Of a stretch of DNA of 64,000 nt, positions 10,501 to 23,200 are shown one piece after another; position 1 is the stretch's first letter; every line of letters starts with the position of its first letter. A model generated the notes under the pieces. That model saw only the letters and a program-made list of their open reading frames with translations, was not told the origin of the DNA and made no database searches. Origin of the DNA: Paragorgia papillata (lineage: Eukaryota; Cnidaria; Anthozoa; Scleralcyonacea; Coralliidae). The DNA lies in assembly GCA_035771165.1 (NCBI GenBank), contig JAWNZC010000091.1, forward strand, positions 62,001 to 126,000. Reading direction: 5' to 3'. The position numbers and the translations under genes were made by a program.

Positions 10501-12900
10501 CTTCAATTTGATATATAGGAAAGCCAGTTAAAGTTAAAAGAAGCCATTGAAATTTCCCCCCCAAGACCATCCCGACGAATTTAATAATAAAGTGTTCTAT
10601 TTTTAGCGTGCTGTGTAATTAACAGTATGGGCGTCTCGCTTTAAAAGCCAATAACGCTTGAACCAGATCTGGGCCACTTCTAATTTTTCTTGGGCCAGCA
10701 AGAAGATATAATGAGCTTCATTTTGATATATAGGAAAGCCAGTTAAAGTTAAAAGAAGCCATCGAAATTTCCCCCCCAAGACCATCCCCACGAATTTAAT
10801 AATAAAGTGTTCTATTTTTAGCGTGCTGTGTAATTAACAGTATGGGCGTCTCGCTTTAAAAGCGAATAACTCTTGAACCAGATCTGGGCCACTTCTAATT
10901 TTTCTTGGGCCAGCAAGAAGATAGAATGAGCTTCATTTTGATATATAGGAAAGCCGGTTAAAAATAACAGAAGCCATCGAATTATTTCCCCCAAGGACTA
11001 AGTCGGCAACTACAGTTAATAAAGATTTCTATTTCCAGTGAGCTGTAATTAACATTTTTGGCGCCTCGGTTTAAAAGCGAATAACTCTTAAACCAGATCT
11101 GGGCCACTTCTAATTTTTCTTGGGCCAGTAAGAAGATAGAATGAGCTTCAATTTGATATATAGGAAAGCCAGTTAAAGTTAAAAGAAGCCATTGAAATTT
11201 CCCCCCCAAGACCATCCCGACGAATTTAATAATAAAGTGTTCTATTTTTAGCGTGCTGTGTAATTAACAGTATGGGCGTCTCGCTTTAAAAGCCAATAAC
11301 GCTTGAACCAGATCTGGGCCACTTCTAATTTTTCTTGGGCCAGCAAGAAGATATAATGAGCTTCATTTTGATATATAGGAAAGCCAGTTAAAGTTAAAAG
11401 AAGCCATCGAAATTTCCCCCCCAAGACCATCCCCACGAATTTAATAATAAAGTGTTCTATTTTTAGCGTGCTGTGTAATTAACAGTATGGGCGTCTCGCT
11501 TTAAAAGCGAATAACTCTTGAACCAGATCTGGGCCACTTCTAATTTTTCTTGGGCCAGCAAGAAGATAGAATGAGCTTCATTTTGATATATAGGAAAGCC
11601 GGTTAAAAATAACAGAAGCCATCGAATTATTTCCCCCAAGGACTAAGTCGGCAACTACAGTTAATAAAGATTTCTATTTCCAGTGAGCTGTAATTAACAT
11701 TTTTGGCGCCTCGGTTTAAAAGCGAATAACTCTTAAACCAGATCTGGGCCACTTCTAATTTTTCTTGGGCCAGCAAGAAGATAGAATGAGCTTCAATTTG
11801 ATATATAGGAAAGCCACTTAAAGTTAAAATAAGCCATCGAAATTTTTCCCCCAAGACCATCTCGACGAATTTAATAATAAAGTGTTCTATTTTTAGCGTG
11901 CTGTGTAATTAACAGTATGGGCGTCTCGCTTTAAAAGCGAATAACTCTTGAACCAGATCTGGGCCACTTCTAATTTTTCTTGGGCCACCAAGAAGATAGA
12001 ATGAGCTTCATTTTAATATATAGGAAGGCCGGTTAAAAATAACAGAAGCCATCGAAATTTTTCCCCCAAGGACTAAGTCCGCAAGTACAGTTAATAAAGA
12101 TTTCTATTTCCAGCGAGATGTAATTAACATTTTTGACGCCTCGGTTTAAAAGCGAATAACTCTTAAAACAGATCTGGGCCACTTCTAATTTTTCTTGGGC
12201 CAGTAAGAAGATAGAATGAGCTTCAATTTGATATATAGGAAAGCCAGTTAAAGTTAAAAGAAGCCATTGAAATTTCCCCCCCAAGACCATCCCGACGAAT
12301 TTAATAATAGAGTGTTCTATTTTTAGCGTGCTGTGTAATTAACGGTATGGGCGTCTCGCTTTAAAAGCGAATAACTCTTGAACCAGATCTGGGCCACTTC
12401 TAATTTTTCTTGGGCCACCAAGAAGATAGAATGAGCTTCATTTTGATATATAGGAAAGCCGGTTAAAAATAACAGAAGCCATCGAAATTTTTCCCCCAAG
12501 GACTAAGTCCGCAAGTACAGTTAATAAAGATTTCTATTTCCAGCGAGATGTAATTAACATTTTTGGCGCCTCGGTTTAAAAGCGAATAACTCTTAAACCA
12601 CATCTGGGCCACTTCTAATTTTTCTTGGGCCAGTAAGAAGATAGAATGAGCTTCAATTTGATATATAGGAAAGCCAGTTAAAGTTAAAAGAAGCCATTGA
12701 AATTTCCCCCCCAAGACCATCCCGACGAATTTAATAATAAAGTGTTCTATTTTTAGCGTGCTGTGTAATTAACAGTATGGGCGTCTCGCTTTAAAAGCGA
12801 ATAACTCTTGAACCAGATCTGGGCCACTTCTAATTTTTCTTGGGCCAGCAAGAAGATAGAATGAGCTTCATTTTGATATATAGGAAAGCCGGTTAAAAAT
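7521..12900. repeat. A/B/C array with monomeric A run and C/A' dimers
   Basis: Mixed organisation. Between about 8,598 and 9,242 three A-headed monomers follow one another directly, each offset by 215 bp, so the trimer has collapsed to single units there. From about 10,300 the C/A' hybrid alternates with B, giving 430-bp spacing (near 12,033 and 12,463). The pair near 10,603 and 11,248, both with TTTAAAAGCCAATAACGCTTG, is an exact-looking 645-bp duplication. Long C runs (T3C7) are common in this segment. Confidence 0.75.
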
Positions 12901-15480
12901 AACAGAAGCCATCGAATTATTTCCCCCAAGGACTAAGTCGGCAACTACAGTTAATAAAGATTTCTATTTCCAGTGAGCTGTAATTAACATTTTTGGCGCC
13001 TCGGTTTAAAAGCGAATAACTCTTAAACCAGATCTGGGCCACTTCTAATTTTTCTTGGGCCAGCAAGAAGATAGAATGAGCTTCAATTTGATATATAGGA
13101 AAGCCAGTTAAAGTTAAAAGAATCCATCGAAATTTTTCCCCCAAGACCATCCCGACGAATTTAATAATAAAGTGTTCTATTTTTAGCGTGCTGTGTAATT
13201 AACAGTATGGGCGTCTCGCTTTAAAAGCGAATAACTCTTGAACCAGATCTGGGCCACTTCTAATTTCTCTTCGGCCACCAAGAAGATAGAATGAGCTTCA
13301 TTTTGATATATAGGAAAGCCGGTTAAAAATAACAGAAGCCGTCGAAATTTTCCCCCCAAAGACTAAGTCCGCAAGTACAGTTAATAAAGATTTCTATTTC
13401 CAGCGAGCTGTAATTAACATTTTTGGCGCCTCGGTTTAAAAGCGAATAACTCTTAAACCAGATCTGGGCCACTTCTAACTTTTCTTGGGCCAGCAAGAAG
13501 ATAGAATGAGCTTCAATTTGATATATAGGAAAGCCAGTTAAAGTTAAAAGAAGCCAGCGAAATGTTTACCCCAAGACCATCCCGACGAATTTAATAATAA
13601 AGTCTTCTATTTTTAGCGTGCTGTGTAATTAACAGTATGGGCGTCTCGCTTTAAAAAGGAATAACTCTTGAACCAGATCTGGGCCACTTCTAATTTTTCT
13701 TGGGGCAGCAAGAAGATATAATGAGCTTCATTTTGATATATAGGAAAGCCAGTTAAACTTAAAAGAAGCCATCGAAATTTCCCCCCCAAGACCATCCCCA
13801 CGAATTTAATAATAAAGTGCTCTATTTTTAGCGTGCTGTGTAATTAGCAGTATGGGCGTCTCGCTTTAAAAGCGAATAACTCTTGAACCAGATCTGGGCC
13901 ACTTCTAATTTTTCTTGGGCCAGCAAGAAGATAGAATGAGCTTCATTTTGATATATAGGAAAGCCGGTTAAAAATAACAGAAGCCATCGAATTATTTCCC
14001 CCAAGGACTAAGTCGGCAACTACAGTTAATAAAGATTTCTATTTCCAGTGAGCTGTAATTAACATTTTTGGCGCCTCGGTTTAAAAGCGAATAACTCTTA
14101 AACCAGATCTGGGCCACTTCTAATTTTTCTTGGGCCAGCAAGAAGATAGAATGAGCTTCAATTTGATATATAGGAAAGCCAGTTAAAGTTAAAAGAATCC
14201 ATCGAAATTTTTCCCCCAAGACCATCCCGACGAATTTAATAATAAAGTGTTCTATTTTTAGCGTGCTGTGTAATTAACAGTATGGGCGTCTCGCTTTAAA
14301 AGCGAATAACTCTTGAACCAGATCTGGGCCACTTCTAATTTCTCTTCGGCCACCAAGAAGATAGAATGAGCTTCATTTTGATATATAGGAAAGCCGGTTA
14401 AAAATAACAGAAGCCGTCGAAATTTTCCCCCCAAAGACTAAGTCCGCAAGTACAGTTAATAAAGATTTCTATTTCCAGCGAGCTGTAATTAACATTTTTG
14501 GCGCCTCGGTTTAAAAGCGAATAACTCTTAAACCAGATCTGGGCCACTTCTAACTTTTCTTGGGCCAGCAAGAAGATAGAATGAGCTTCAATTTGATATA
14601 TAGGAAAGCCAGTTAAAGTTAAAAGAAGCCAGCGAAATGTTTACCCCAAGACCATCCCGACGAATTTAATAATAAAGTGTTCTATTTTTAGCGTGCTGTG
14701 TAATTAACAGTATGGGCGTCTCGCTTTAAAAGCGAATAACTCTTGAACCAGATCTGGGCCACTTCTAATTTCTCTTCGGCCACCAAGAAGATAGAATGAG
14801 CTTCATTTTGATATATAGGAAAGCCGGTTAAAAATAACAGAAGCCGTCGAAATTTTCCCCCCAAAGACTAAGTCCGCAAGTACAGTTAATAAAGATTTCT
14901 ATTTCCAGCGAGCTGTAATTAACATTTTTGGCGCCTCGGTTTAAAAGCGAATAACTCTTAAACCAGATCTGGGCCACTTCTAACTTTTCTTGGGCCAGCA
15001 AGAAGATAGAATGAGCTTCAATTTGATATATAGGAAAGCCAGTTAAAGTTAAAAGAAGCCAGCGAAATGTTTACCCCAAGACCATCCCGACGAATTTAAT
15101 AATAAAGTCTTCTATTTTTAGCGTGCTGTGTAATTAACAGTATGGGCGTCTCGCTTTAAAAAGGAATAACTCTTGAACCAGATCTGGGCCACTTCTAATT
15201 TTTCTTGGGGCAGCAAGAAGATATAATGAGCTTCATTTTGATATATAGGAAAGCCAGTTAAACTTAAAAGAAGCCATCGAAATTTCCCCCCCAAGACCAT
15301 CCCCACGAATTTAATAATAAAGTGCTCTATTTTTAGCGTGCTGTGTAATTAGCAGTATGGGCGTCTCGCTTTAAAAGCGAATAACTCTTGAACCAGATCT
15401 GGGCCACTTATAATTTTTCTTGGGGCAGCAAGAAGATAGAATGAGCTTCATTTTGATATATAGGAAAGCCGGTTAAAAAT
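12900..15480. repeat. Derived subfamily amplified in 430-, 1,075- and 1,505-bp steps
   Basis: This subfamily is marked by TTTCTCTTCGGCC near 13,264, GCCGTCGAAATTTT near 13,340, CTAACTTTTCTTGGG near 13,476, GCCAGCGAAATGTTTACCCC near 13,553, GTCTTCTATT near 13,602, TTTAAAAAGGAAT near 13,650 and AATTAGCAGTATGG near 13,845. The first four recur about 1,075 bp later (five monomers) and most of them again 430 bp after that. The whole marker series restarts 1,505 bp downstream (seven monomers). This indicates recent local tandem duplications of multi-monomer blocks. Confidence 0.8.
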
Positions 15481-17830
15481 AACAGAAGCCATCGAATTAT
15501 TTCCCCCAAGGACTAAGTCGGCAACTACAGTTAATAAAGATTTCTATTTCCAGTGAGCTGTAATTAACATTTTTGGCACCTCGGTTTAAAAGCGAATAAC
15601 TCTTAAACCAGATCTGGGCCACTTCTAACTTTTCTTGGGCCAGCAAGAAGATAGAATGAGCTTCAATTTGATATATAGGAAAGCCAGTTAAAGTTAAAAG
15701 AAGCCAGCGAAATGTTTCCCCCAAGACCATCCCGACGAATTTAATAATAAAGTCTTCTATTTTTAGCGTGCTGTGTAATTAACAGTATGGGCGTCTCGCT
15801 TTAAAAGCGAATAACTCTTGAACCAGATCTGGGCCACTTCTAATTTTTCGTGGGCCAGCAAGAAGATAGAATGAGCTTCATTTTGATATATAGGAAAGCC
15901 GGTTAAAAATAACAGAAGCCATCGAATTATTTCCCCCAAGGACTAAGTCGGCAACTACAGTTAATAAGGATTTCTATTTCCGGCGAGCTGTAATTGACAG
16001 TTTGGGCTTCCCGTTTTAAAAGCGAATAACTCTTGAACCAGATCTGGGCCACTTCTAATTTTTCTTGGGCCAGCAAGAAGATAGAATGAGCTTCATTTTG
16101 ATATATAGGAAAGCCGGTTAAAAATAACAGAAGCCATCGAATTATTTCCCCCAAGGACTAAGTCGGCAACTTCAGTTAATAAGGATTTCTCTTTCCGGCG
16201 CGCTGTAATTCACAGTTTGGGCTTCCCGTTTTAAAAGCGAATAATTCTTGAACCACATCTGGGCCACTTCTATTTTTTCTTGGGCTAGCAAGAAGATAGA
16301 ATGAGCTTCAATTTGATATATAGGAAAGCCAGTTAAAATTAAAAGAAGCCATCGAAATTTTCCCCCTAAGACCATCCCGACGAATTTAATAATAAAGTGT
16401 TGTATTTTTATCGCGCTGTGTAATTAACAGTATGGGCGTCTCGCTTTAAAAGCGAATAACTCTTGAACCAGATCTGGGCCACTTCTAATTTTTCTTGGGC
16501 CAGCAAGAGATAGAATGAGCTTCATTTTGATATATAGGAAAGCCGTTTAAAAATAACAGAAGCCATCGAAATTTTTCCCCCAAGGACTAAGTCGGCAACT
16601 ACAGTTAATAAGGATTTCTATTTGCGGCGCGCTGTAATTGACAGTTTGGGCTTCCCGTTTTAAAAGCGAATAACTCTTGAACCAGATCTGGGCCACTTCT
16701 AATTTTTCTTGGGCCAGCAAGAAGATAGAATGAGCTTCATTTTGATATATAGGAAAGCCGGTTAAAAATAACAGAAGCCATCGAATTATTTCCCCCAAGG
16801 ACTAAGTCGGCAACTTCAGTTAATAAGGATTTCTCTTTCCGGCGCGCTGTAATTAACAGTTTGGGCTTCCCGTTTTAAAAGCGAATAATTCTTGAACCAC
16901 ATCTGGGCCACTTCTATTTTTTCTTGGGCTAGCAAGAAGATAGAATGAGCTTCAATTTGATATATAGGAAAGCCAGTTAAAATTAAAAGAAGCCATCGAA
17001 ATTTTCCCCTAAGACCATCCCGACGAATTTAATAAATAAAGTGTTGTATTTTTATCGCGCTGTGTAATTAACAGTATGGGCGTCTCGCTTTAAAAGCGAA
17101 TAACTCTTGAACCAGATCTGGGCCACTTCTAATTTTTCTTGGGCCAGCAAGAAGATAGAATGAGCTTCATTTTGATATATAGGAAAGCCGTTTAAAAATA
17201 ACAGAAGCCATCGAAATTTTTCCCCCAAGGACTAAGTCGGCAACTACAGTTAATAAGGATTTCTATTTGCGGCGCGCTGTAATTGACAGTTTGGGCTTCC
17301 CGTTTTAAAAGCGAATAACTCTTGAACCAGATCTGGGCCACTTCTAATTTTTCTTGGGCCAGCAAGAAGATAGAATGAGCTTCATTTTGATATATAGGAA
17401 AGCCGGTTAAAAATAACAGAAGCCATCGAATTATTTCCCCCAAGGACTAAGTCGGCAACTTCAGTTAATAAGGATTTCTCTTTCCGGCGCGCTGTAATTC
17501 ACAGTTTGGGCTTCCCGCTTTAAAAGCGAATAATTCTTGAACCACATCTGGGCCACTTCTAATTTTTCTTGGGCCAGCAAGAAGATAGAATGAGCTTCAA
17601 ATTGATATATAGGAAAGCCAGTTAAAATAAAAGAAGCCATCGAAATTTTCCCCCTAAGACCATCCCGACGAATTTAATAATAAAGTGTTCTATTTTTATC
17701 GCGCTGTGTAATTAACAGTATGGGCGTCTCGCTTTAAAAGCGAATAACTCTTGAACCAGATCTGGGCCACTTCTAATTTTTCTTGGGCCAGCAAGAAGAT
17801 AGAATGAGCTTCATTTTGATATATAGGAAA
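15480..17830. repeat. Class D-rich block, first copy
   Basis: This block mixes B-like monomers with class D, which reads TAATAAGGATTTCT, a GGCGCGCTG segment, GACAGTTTGGGC or CACAGTTTGGGC, and TTCCCGTTTTAAAAGCG. The alternation is roughly D1-D2-B in 645-bp units; the pair near 16,547 and 17,192 shares TTTGCGGCGCGCTG and is displaced by 645 bp. B copies here read GTGTTGTATTTTTATCGCGCTG. D2 copies have CTTGAACCACATCTGG, which breaks the core palindrome. Confidence 0.8.
16122..16336. repeat. Class D2 monomer (reference copy)
   Basis: A 215-bp copy of the most divergent class. It has GGCAACTTCAGTTAATAAGG, then TTTCTCTTTCCGGCGCGC, then TGTAATTCACAGTTTGGGC, and TTCCCGTTTTAAAAGCG. The core differs from other classes at several places: AATAATTCTTGAACCACATC, CTATTTTTTCTTGGGC and GGGCTAGC. 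It is also the class that lacks AATAAA, because AATAAGG replaces it. The tail is CCAGTTAAAATTAAAAG. The differences are scattered through head and core, so D is likely an old branch rather than a recent hybrid. Confidence 0.85.
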
Positions 17831-20200
17831 GCCGTTTAAAAATAACAGAAGCCATCGAAATTTTTCCCCCAAGGACTAAGTCGGCAAGTACAGTTAATAA
17901 AGATTTCTATTTCCAGCGAGCTGTAATTAACATTTTTGGCGCCTCGGTTTAAAAGCGAATAACTCTTAAACCAGATCTGGGCCACTTCTAATTTTTCTTG
18001 GGCCAGCAAGAAGATAGAATGAGCTTCAATTTGATATATAGGAAAGCCAGTTAAAGTTAAAAGAAGCCATCGAAATGTTTCCCCCAAGACCATCCCGACG
18101 AATTTAATAATAAAGTGTTCTATTTTTAGCGTGCTGTGTAATTAACAGTTTGGGCTTCCCGTTTTAAAAGCGAATAACTCTTAAACCAGATCTGGGCCAC
18201 TTCTAATTTTTCTTGGGCCAGCAAGAAGATAGAATGAGCTTCATTTTGATATATAGGAAAGCCGGTTAAAAATAACGGAAGCCATCGAATTATTTCCCCC
18301 CAAGGACTAAGTCGGCAAGTAGAGTTAATAAAGATTTATATTTCCAGCGAGCTGTAATTAACATTTTTGGCTCCTCGGTTTAAAAGCGAATAACTCTTAA
18401 ACCAGATCTGGGCCACTTCTAATTTTTCTTGGGCCAGCAAGAAGATAGAAGGAGCTTCATTTTGACATATAGGAAAGCCGGTTAAAAATAACGGAAGCCA
18501 ATTAATTATTTCCCCCAAGGACTAAGTCGCCAACTACAGTTAATAAAGATTTCTATTTCCAGTGAGATGGAATTAACATTTTTGGCGCTCGGTTTAAAAG
18601 CGAATAACTCTTAAACCAGATCTGGGCCACTTCTAATTTTTCTTGGGCCAGCAAGAAGATAGAATGAGCTTCAATTTGATATATAGGAAAGCCACTTAAA
18701 GTTAAAATAAGCCATCGAAATTTTTCCCCCAAGACCATCCCGACGAATTTAATAATAAAGTGTTCTATTTTTAGCGTGCTGTGTAATTAACAGTATGGGC
18801 GTCTCGCTTTAAAAGCGAATAACTCTTGAACCAGATCTGGGCCACTTCTAATTTTTCTTGGGCCACCAAGATAGAATGAGCTTCATTTTGATATATAGGA
18901 AAGCCGGTTAAAAATAACAGAAGCCATCGAAATTTTTCCCCAAAGGACTAAGTCCGCAAGTACAGTTAATAAAGATTTCTATTTCCAGCGAGATGTAATT
19001 AACATTTTTGACGCCTCGGTTTAAAAGCGAATAACTCTTAAACCAGATCTGGGCCACTTCTAATTTTTCTTGGGCCAGCAAGAAGATAGAATGGGCTTCA
19101 TTTTGATATATAGGAAAGCCGGTTAAAAATAACGGAAGCCATCGAATTATTTCCCCCAAGGACTAAGTCGGCAACTACAGTTAATAAAGATTTCTATTTC
19201 CAGTGAGCTGTAATTAACATTTTTGGCGCCTCGGTTTAAAAGCGAATAACTCTTAAACCAGATCTGGGCCACTTCTAATTTTTCTTGGGCCAGCAAGAAG
19301 GTAGAATGAGCTTCAATTTGATATATAGGAAAGCCACTTAAAGTTAAAATAAGCCATCGAAATTTTTCCCCCTAGACCATCTCGACGAAGTTAATAATAG
19401 AGTGTTCTATTTTTAGCGTGCTGTGTAATTAACAGTATGGGCGTCTCGCTTTAAAAGCGAATAACTCTTGAACCAGATCTGGGCCACTTCTAATTTTTCT
19501 TGGGCCACCAAGAAGATAGAATGAGCTTCATTTTGATATATAGGAAAGCCGGTTAAAAATAACAGAAGCCATCGAAATTTTTCCCCCAAGGACTAAGTCC
19601 GCAAGTACAGTTAATAAAGATTTCTATTTCCAGCGAGATGTAATTAACATTTTTGGCGCCTCGGTTTAAAAGCGAATAACTCTTAAACCAGATCTGGGCC
19701 ACTTCTAATTTTTCTTGGGCCAGTAAGAAGATAGAATGAGCTTCAATTTGATATATAGGAAAGCCACTTAAAGTTAAAATAAGCCATCGAAATTTTTTCC
19801 CCCAAGACCATCTCGACGAATTTAATAATAAAGTGTTCTATTTTTAGCGTGCTGTGTAATTAACAGTATGGGCGTCTCGCTTTAAAAGCGAATAACTCTT
19901 GAACCAGATCCGGGCCACTTCTAATTTTTCTTGGGCCACCAAGAAGATAGAATGAGCTTCATTTTGATATATAGGAAGGCCGGTTAAAAATAACAGAAGC
20001 CATCGAAATTTTTCCCCCAAGGACTAAGTCGGCAAGTAGAGTTAATAAAGATTTCTATTTCCAGCGAGATGTAATTAACATTTTTGACGCCTCGGTTTAA
20101 AAGCGAATAACTCTTAAACCAGATCTGGGCCACTTCTAATTTTTCTTGGGCCAGCAAGAAGATAGAATGAGCTTCATTTTGATATATAGGAAAGCCGGTT
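17830..20200. repeat. Mixed A/B/C block following the first D block
   Basis: This block starts with a C/A'-like monomer (GTCGGCAAGTACAG head, GAAATGTTTCCCCC after the tail) and a B/D hybrid near 18,140 with GTGTAATTAACAGTTTGGGC and TTCCCGTTTT. A marked monomer near 18,315-18,470 has AAGTAGAGTTAATAAAG, GATTTATATTTCC, TTTGGCTCCTCGG and GAAGGAGCTTCATTTTGACA. The next one has GAAGCCAATTAATTATTT and GTGAGATGGAATTAAC. Most of these marks recur near 22,395-22,660 and 40,915-41,175. The last kilobase is ordinary A/B/C, with a GACGAAGTTAATAATAGAG mark near 19,384. Confidence 0.75.
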
Positions 20201-23200
20201 AAAAATAACAGAAGCCATCGAATTATTTCCCCCAAGGACTAAGTCGGCAACTACAGTTAATAAAGATTTCTATTTCCAGTGAGCTGTAATTAACATTTTT
20301 GGCACCTCGGTTTAAAAGCGAATAACTCTTAAACCAGATCTGGGCCACTTCTAACTTTTCTTGGGCCAGCAAGAAGATAGAATGAGCTTCAATTTGATAT
20401 ATAGGAAAGCCAGTTAAAGTTAAAATAAGCCAGCGAAATGTTTCCCCCAAGACCATCCCGACGAATTTAATAATAAAGTCTTCTATTTTTAGCGTGCTGT
20501 GTAATTAACAGTATGGGCGTCTCGCTTTAAAAGCGAATAACTCTTGAACCAGATCTGGGCCACTTCTAATTTTTCGTGGGCCAGCAAGAAGATAGAATGA
20601 GCTTCATTTTGATATATAGGAAAGCCGGTTAAAAATAACAGAAGCCATCAAATTATTTCCCCCAAGGACTAAGTCGGCAACTACAGTTAATAAGGATTTC
20701 TATTTCCGGCGAGCTGTAATTGACAGTTTGGGCTTCCCGTTTTAAAAGCGAATAACTCTTGAACCAGATCTGGGCCACTTCTAATTTTTCTTGGGCCAGC
20801 AAGAAGATAGAATGAGCTTCATTTTGATATATAGGAAAGCCGGTTAAAAATAACAGAAGCCATCGAATTATTTCCCCCAAGGACTAAGTCGGCAACTTCA
20901 GTTAATAAGGATTTCTCTTTCCGGCGCGCTGTAATTCACAGTTTGGGCTTCCCGTTTTAAAAGCGAATAATTCTTGAACCACATCTGGGCCACTTCTATT
21001 TTTCTTGGGCTAGCAAGAAGATAGAATGAGCTTCAATTTGATATATAGGAAAGCCAGTTAAAATTAAAAGAAGCCATCGAAATTTTCCCCCTAAGACCAT
21101 CCCGACGAATTTAATAATAAAGTGTTGTATTTTTATCGCGCTGTGTAATTAACAGTATGGGCGTCTCGCTTTAAAAGCGAATAACTCTTGAACCAGATCT
21201 GGGCCACTTCTAATTTTTCTTGGGCCAGCAAGAGATAGAATGAGCTTCATTTTGATATATAGGAAAGCCGTTTAAAAATAACAGAAGCCATCGAAATTTT
21301 TCCCCCAAGGACTAAGTCGGCAACTACAGTTAATAAGGATTTCTATTTCCGGCGCGCTGTAATTGACAGTTTGGGCTTCCCGTTTTAAAAGCGAATAACT
21401 CTTGAACCAGATCTGGGCCACTTCTAATTTTTCTTGGGCCAGCAAGAAGATAGAATGAGCTTCATTTTGATATATAGGAAAGCCGGTTAAAAATAACAGA
21501 AGCCATCGAATTATTTCCCCCAAGGACTAAGTCGGCAACTTCAGTTAATAAGGATTTCTCTTTCCGGCGCGCTGTAATTCACAGTTTGGGCTTCCCGCTT
21601 TAAAAGCGAATAATTCTTGAACCACAGCTGGGCCACTTCTATTTTTTCTTGGGCCAGCAAGAAGATAGAATGAGCTTCAAATTGATATATAGGAAAGCCA
21701 GTTAAAATTAAAAGAAGCCATCGAAATTTCCCCCCTAAGACCATCCCGACGAATTTAATAATAAAGTGTTCTATTTTTATCGCGCTGTGTAATTAACAGT
21801 ATGGGCGTCTCGCTTTAAAAGCGAATAACTCTTGAACCAGATCTGGGCCACTTCTAATTTTTCTTGGGCCAGCAAGAGATAGAATGAGCTTCATTTTGAT
21901 ATATAGGAAAGCCGTTTAAAAATAACAGAAGCCATCGAAATTTTTCCCCCAAGGACTAAGTCGGCAAGTACAGTTAATAAAGATTTCTATTTCCAGCGAG
22001 CTGTAATTAACATTTTTGGCGCCTCGGTTTAAAAGCGAATAACTCTTAAACCAGATCTGGGCCACTTCTAATTTTTCTTGGGCCAGCAAGAAGATAGAAT
22101 GAGCTTCAATTTGATATATAGGAAAGCCAGTTAAAGTTAAAAGAAGCCATCGAAATGTTTCCCCCAAGACCATCCCGACGAATTTAATAATAAAGTGTTC
22201 TATTTTTAGCGTGCTGTGTAATTAACAGTTTGGGCTTCCCGTTTTAAAAGCGAATAACTCTTAAACCAGATCTGGGCCACTTCTAATTTTTCTTGGGCCA
22301 GCAAGAAGATAGAATGAGCTTCATTTTGATATATAGGAAAGCCGGTTAAAAATAACGGAAGCCATCGAATTATTTCCCCCCAAGGACTAAGTCGGCAAGT
22401 AGAGTTAATAAAGATTTATATTTCCAGCGAGCTGTAATTAACATTTTTGGCTCCTCGGTTTAAAAGCGAATAACTCTTAAACCAGATCTGGGCCACTTCT
22501 AATTTTTCTTGGGCCAGCAAGAAGATAGAAGGAGCTTCATTTTGACATAGAGGAAAGCCGGTTAAAAATAACGGAAGCCAATTAATTATTTCCCCCAAGG
22601 ACTAAGTCGCCAACTACAGTTAATAAAGATTTCTATTTCCAGTGAGATGGAATTAACATTTTTGGCGCCTCGGTTTAAAAGCGAATAACTCTTAAACCAG
22701 ATCTGGGCCACTTCTAATTTTTCTTGGGCCAGCAAGAAGATAGAATGAGCTTCAATTTGATATATAGGAAAGCCACTTAAAGTTAAAATAAGCCATCGAA
22801 ATTTTTCCCCCAAGACCATCCCGACGAATTTAAATAATAAAGTGTTCTATTTTTAGCGTGCTGTGTAATTAACAGTATGGGCGTCTCGCTTTAAAAGCGA
22901 ATAACTCTTGAACCAGATCTGGGCCACTTCTAATTTTTCTTGGGCCACCAAGAAGATAGAATGAGCTTCATTTTGATATATAGGAAAGCCGGTTAAAAAT
23001 AACAGAAGCCATCGAAATTTTTCCCCCAAGGACTAAGTCCGCAAGTACAGTTAATAAAGATTTCTATTTCCAGCGAGATGTAATTAACATTTTTGACGCC
23101 TCGGTTTAAAAGCGAATAACTCTTAAACCAGATCTGGGCCACTTCTAATTTTTCTTGGGCCACCAAGAAGATAGAATGAGCTTCATTTTGATATATAGGA
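20200..23200. repeat. Second copy of the 15.5-19.1 kb D-containing segment
   Basis: The marker series of about 15,497-19,100 repeats here, shifted by 4,726 bp at the start and by 4,080 bp after the D region. The 645-bp difference is one trimer, so this copy has one fewer D-type trimer. Shared marks include TTTGGCACCTCGG, CTTTTCTTGGGCC, TTTTTCGTGGGCC (15,844 and 20,570) and the GAAGCCAATTAATT monomer (18,494 and 22,574). The arrangement is a local segmental duplication of several kilobases inside the satellite. Confidence 0.75.
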
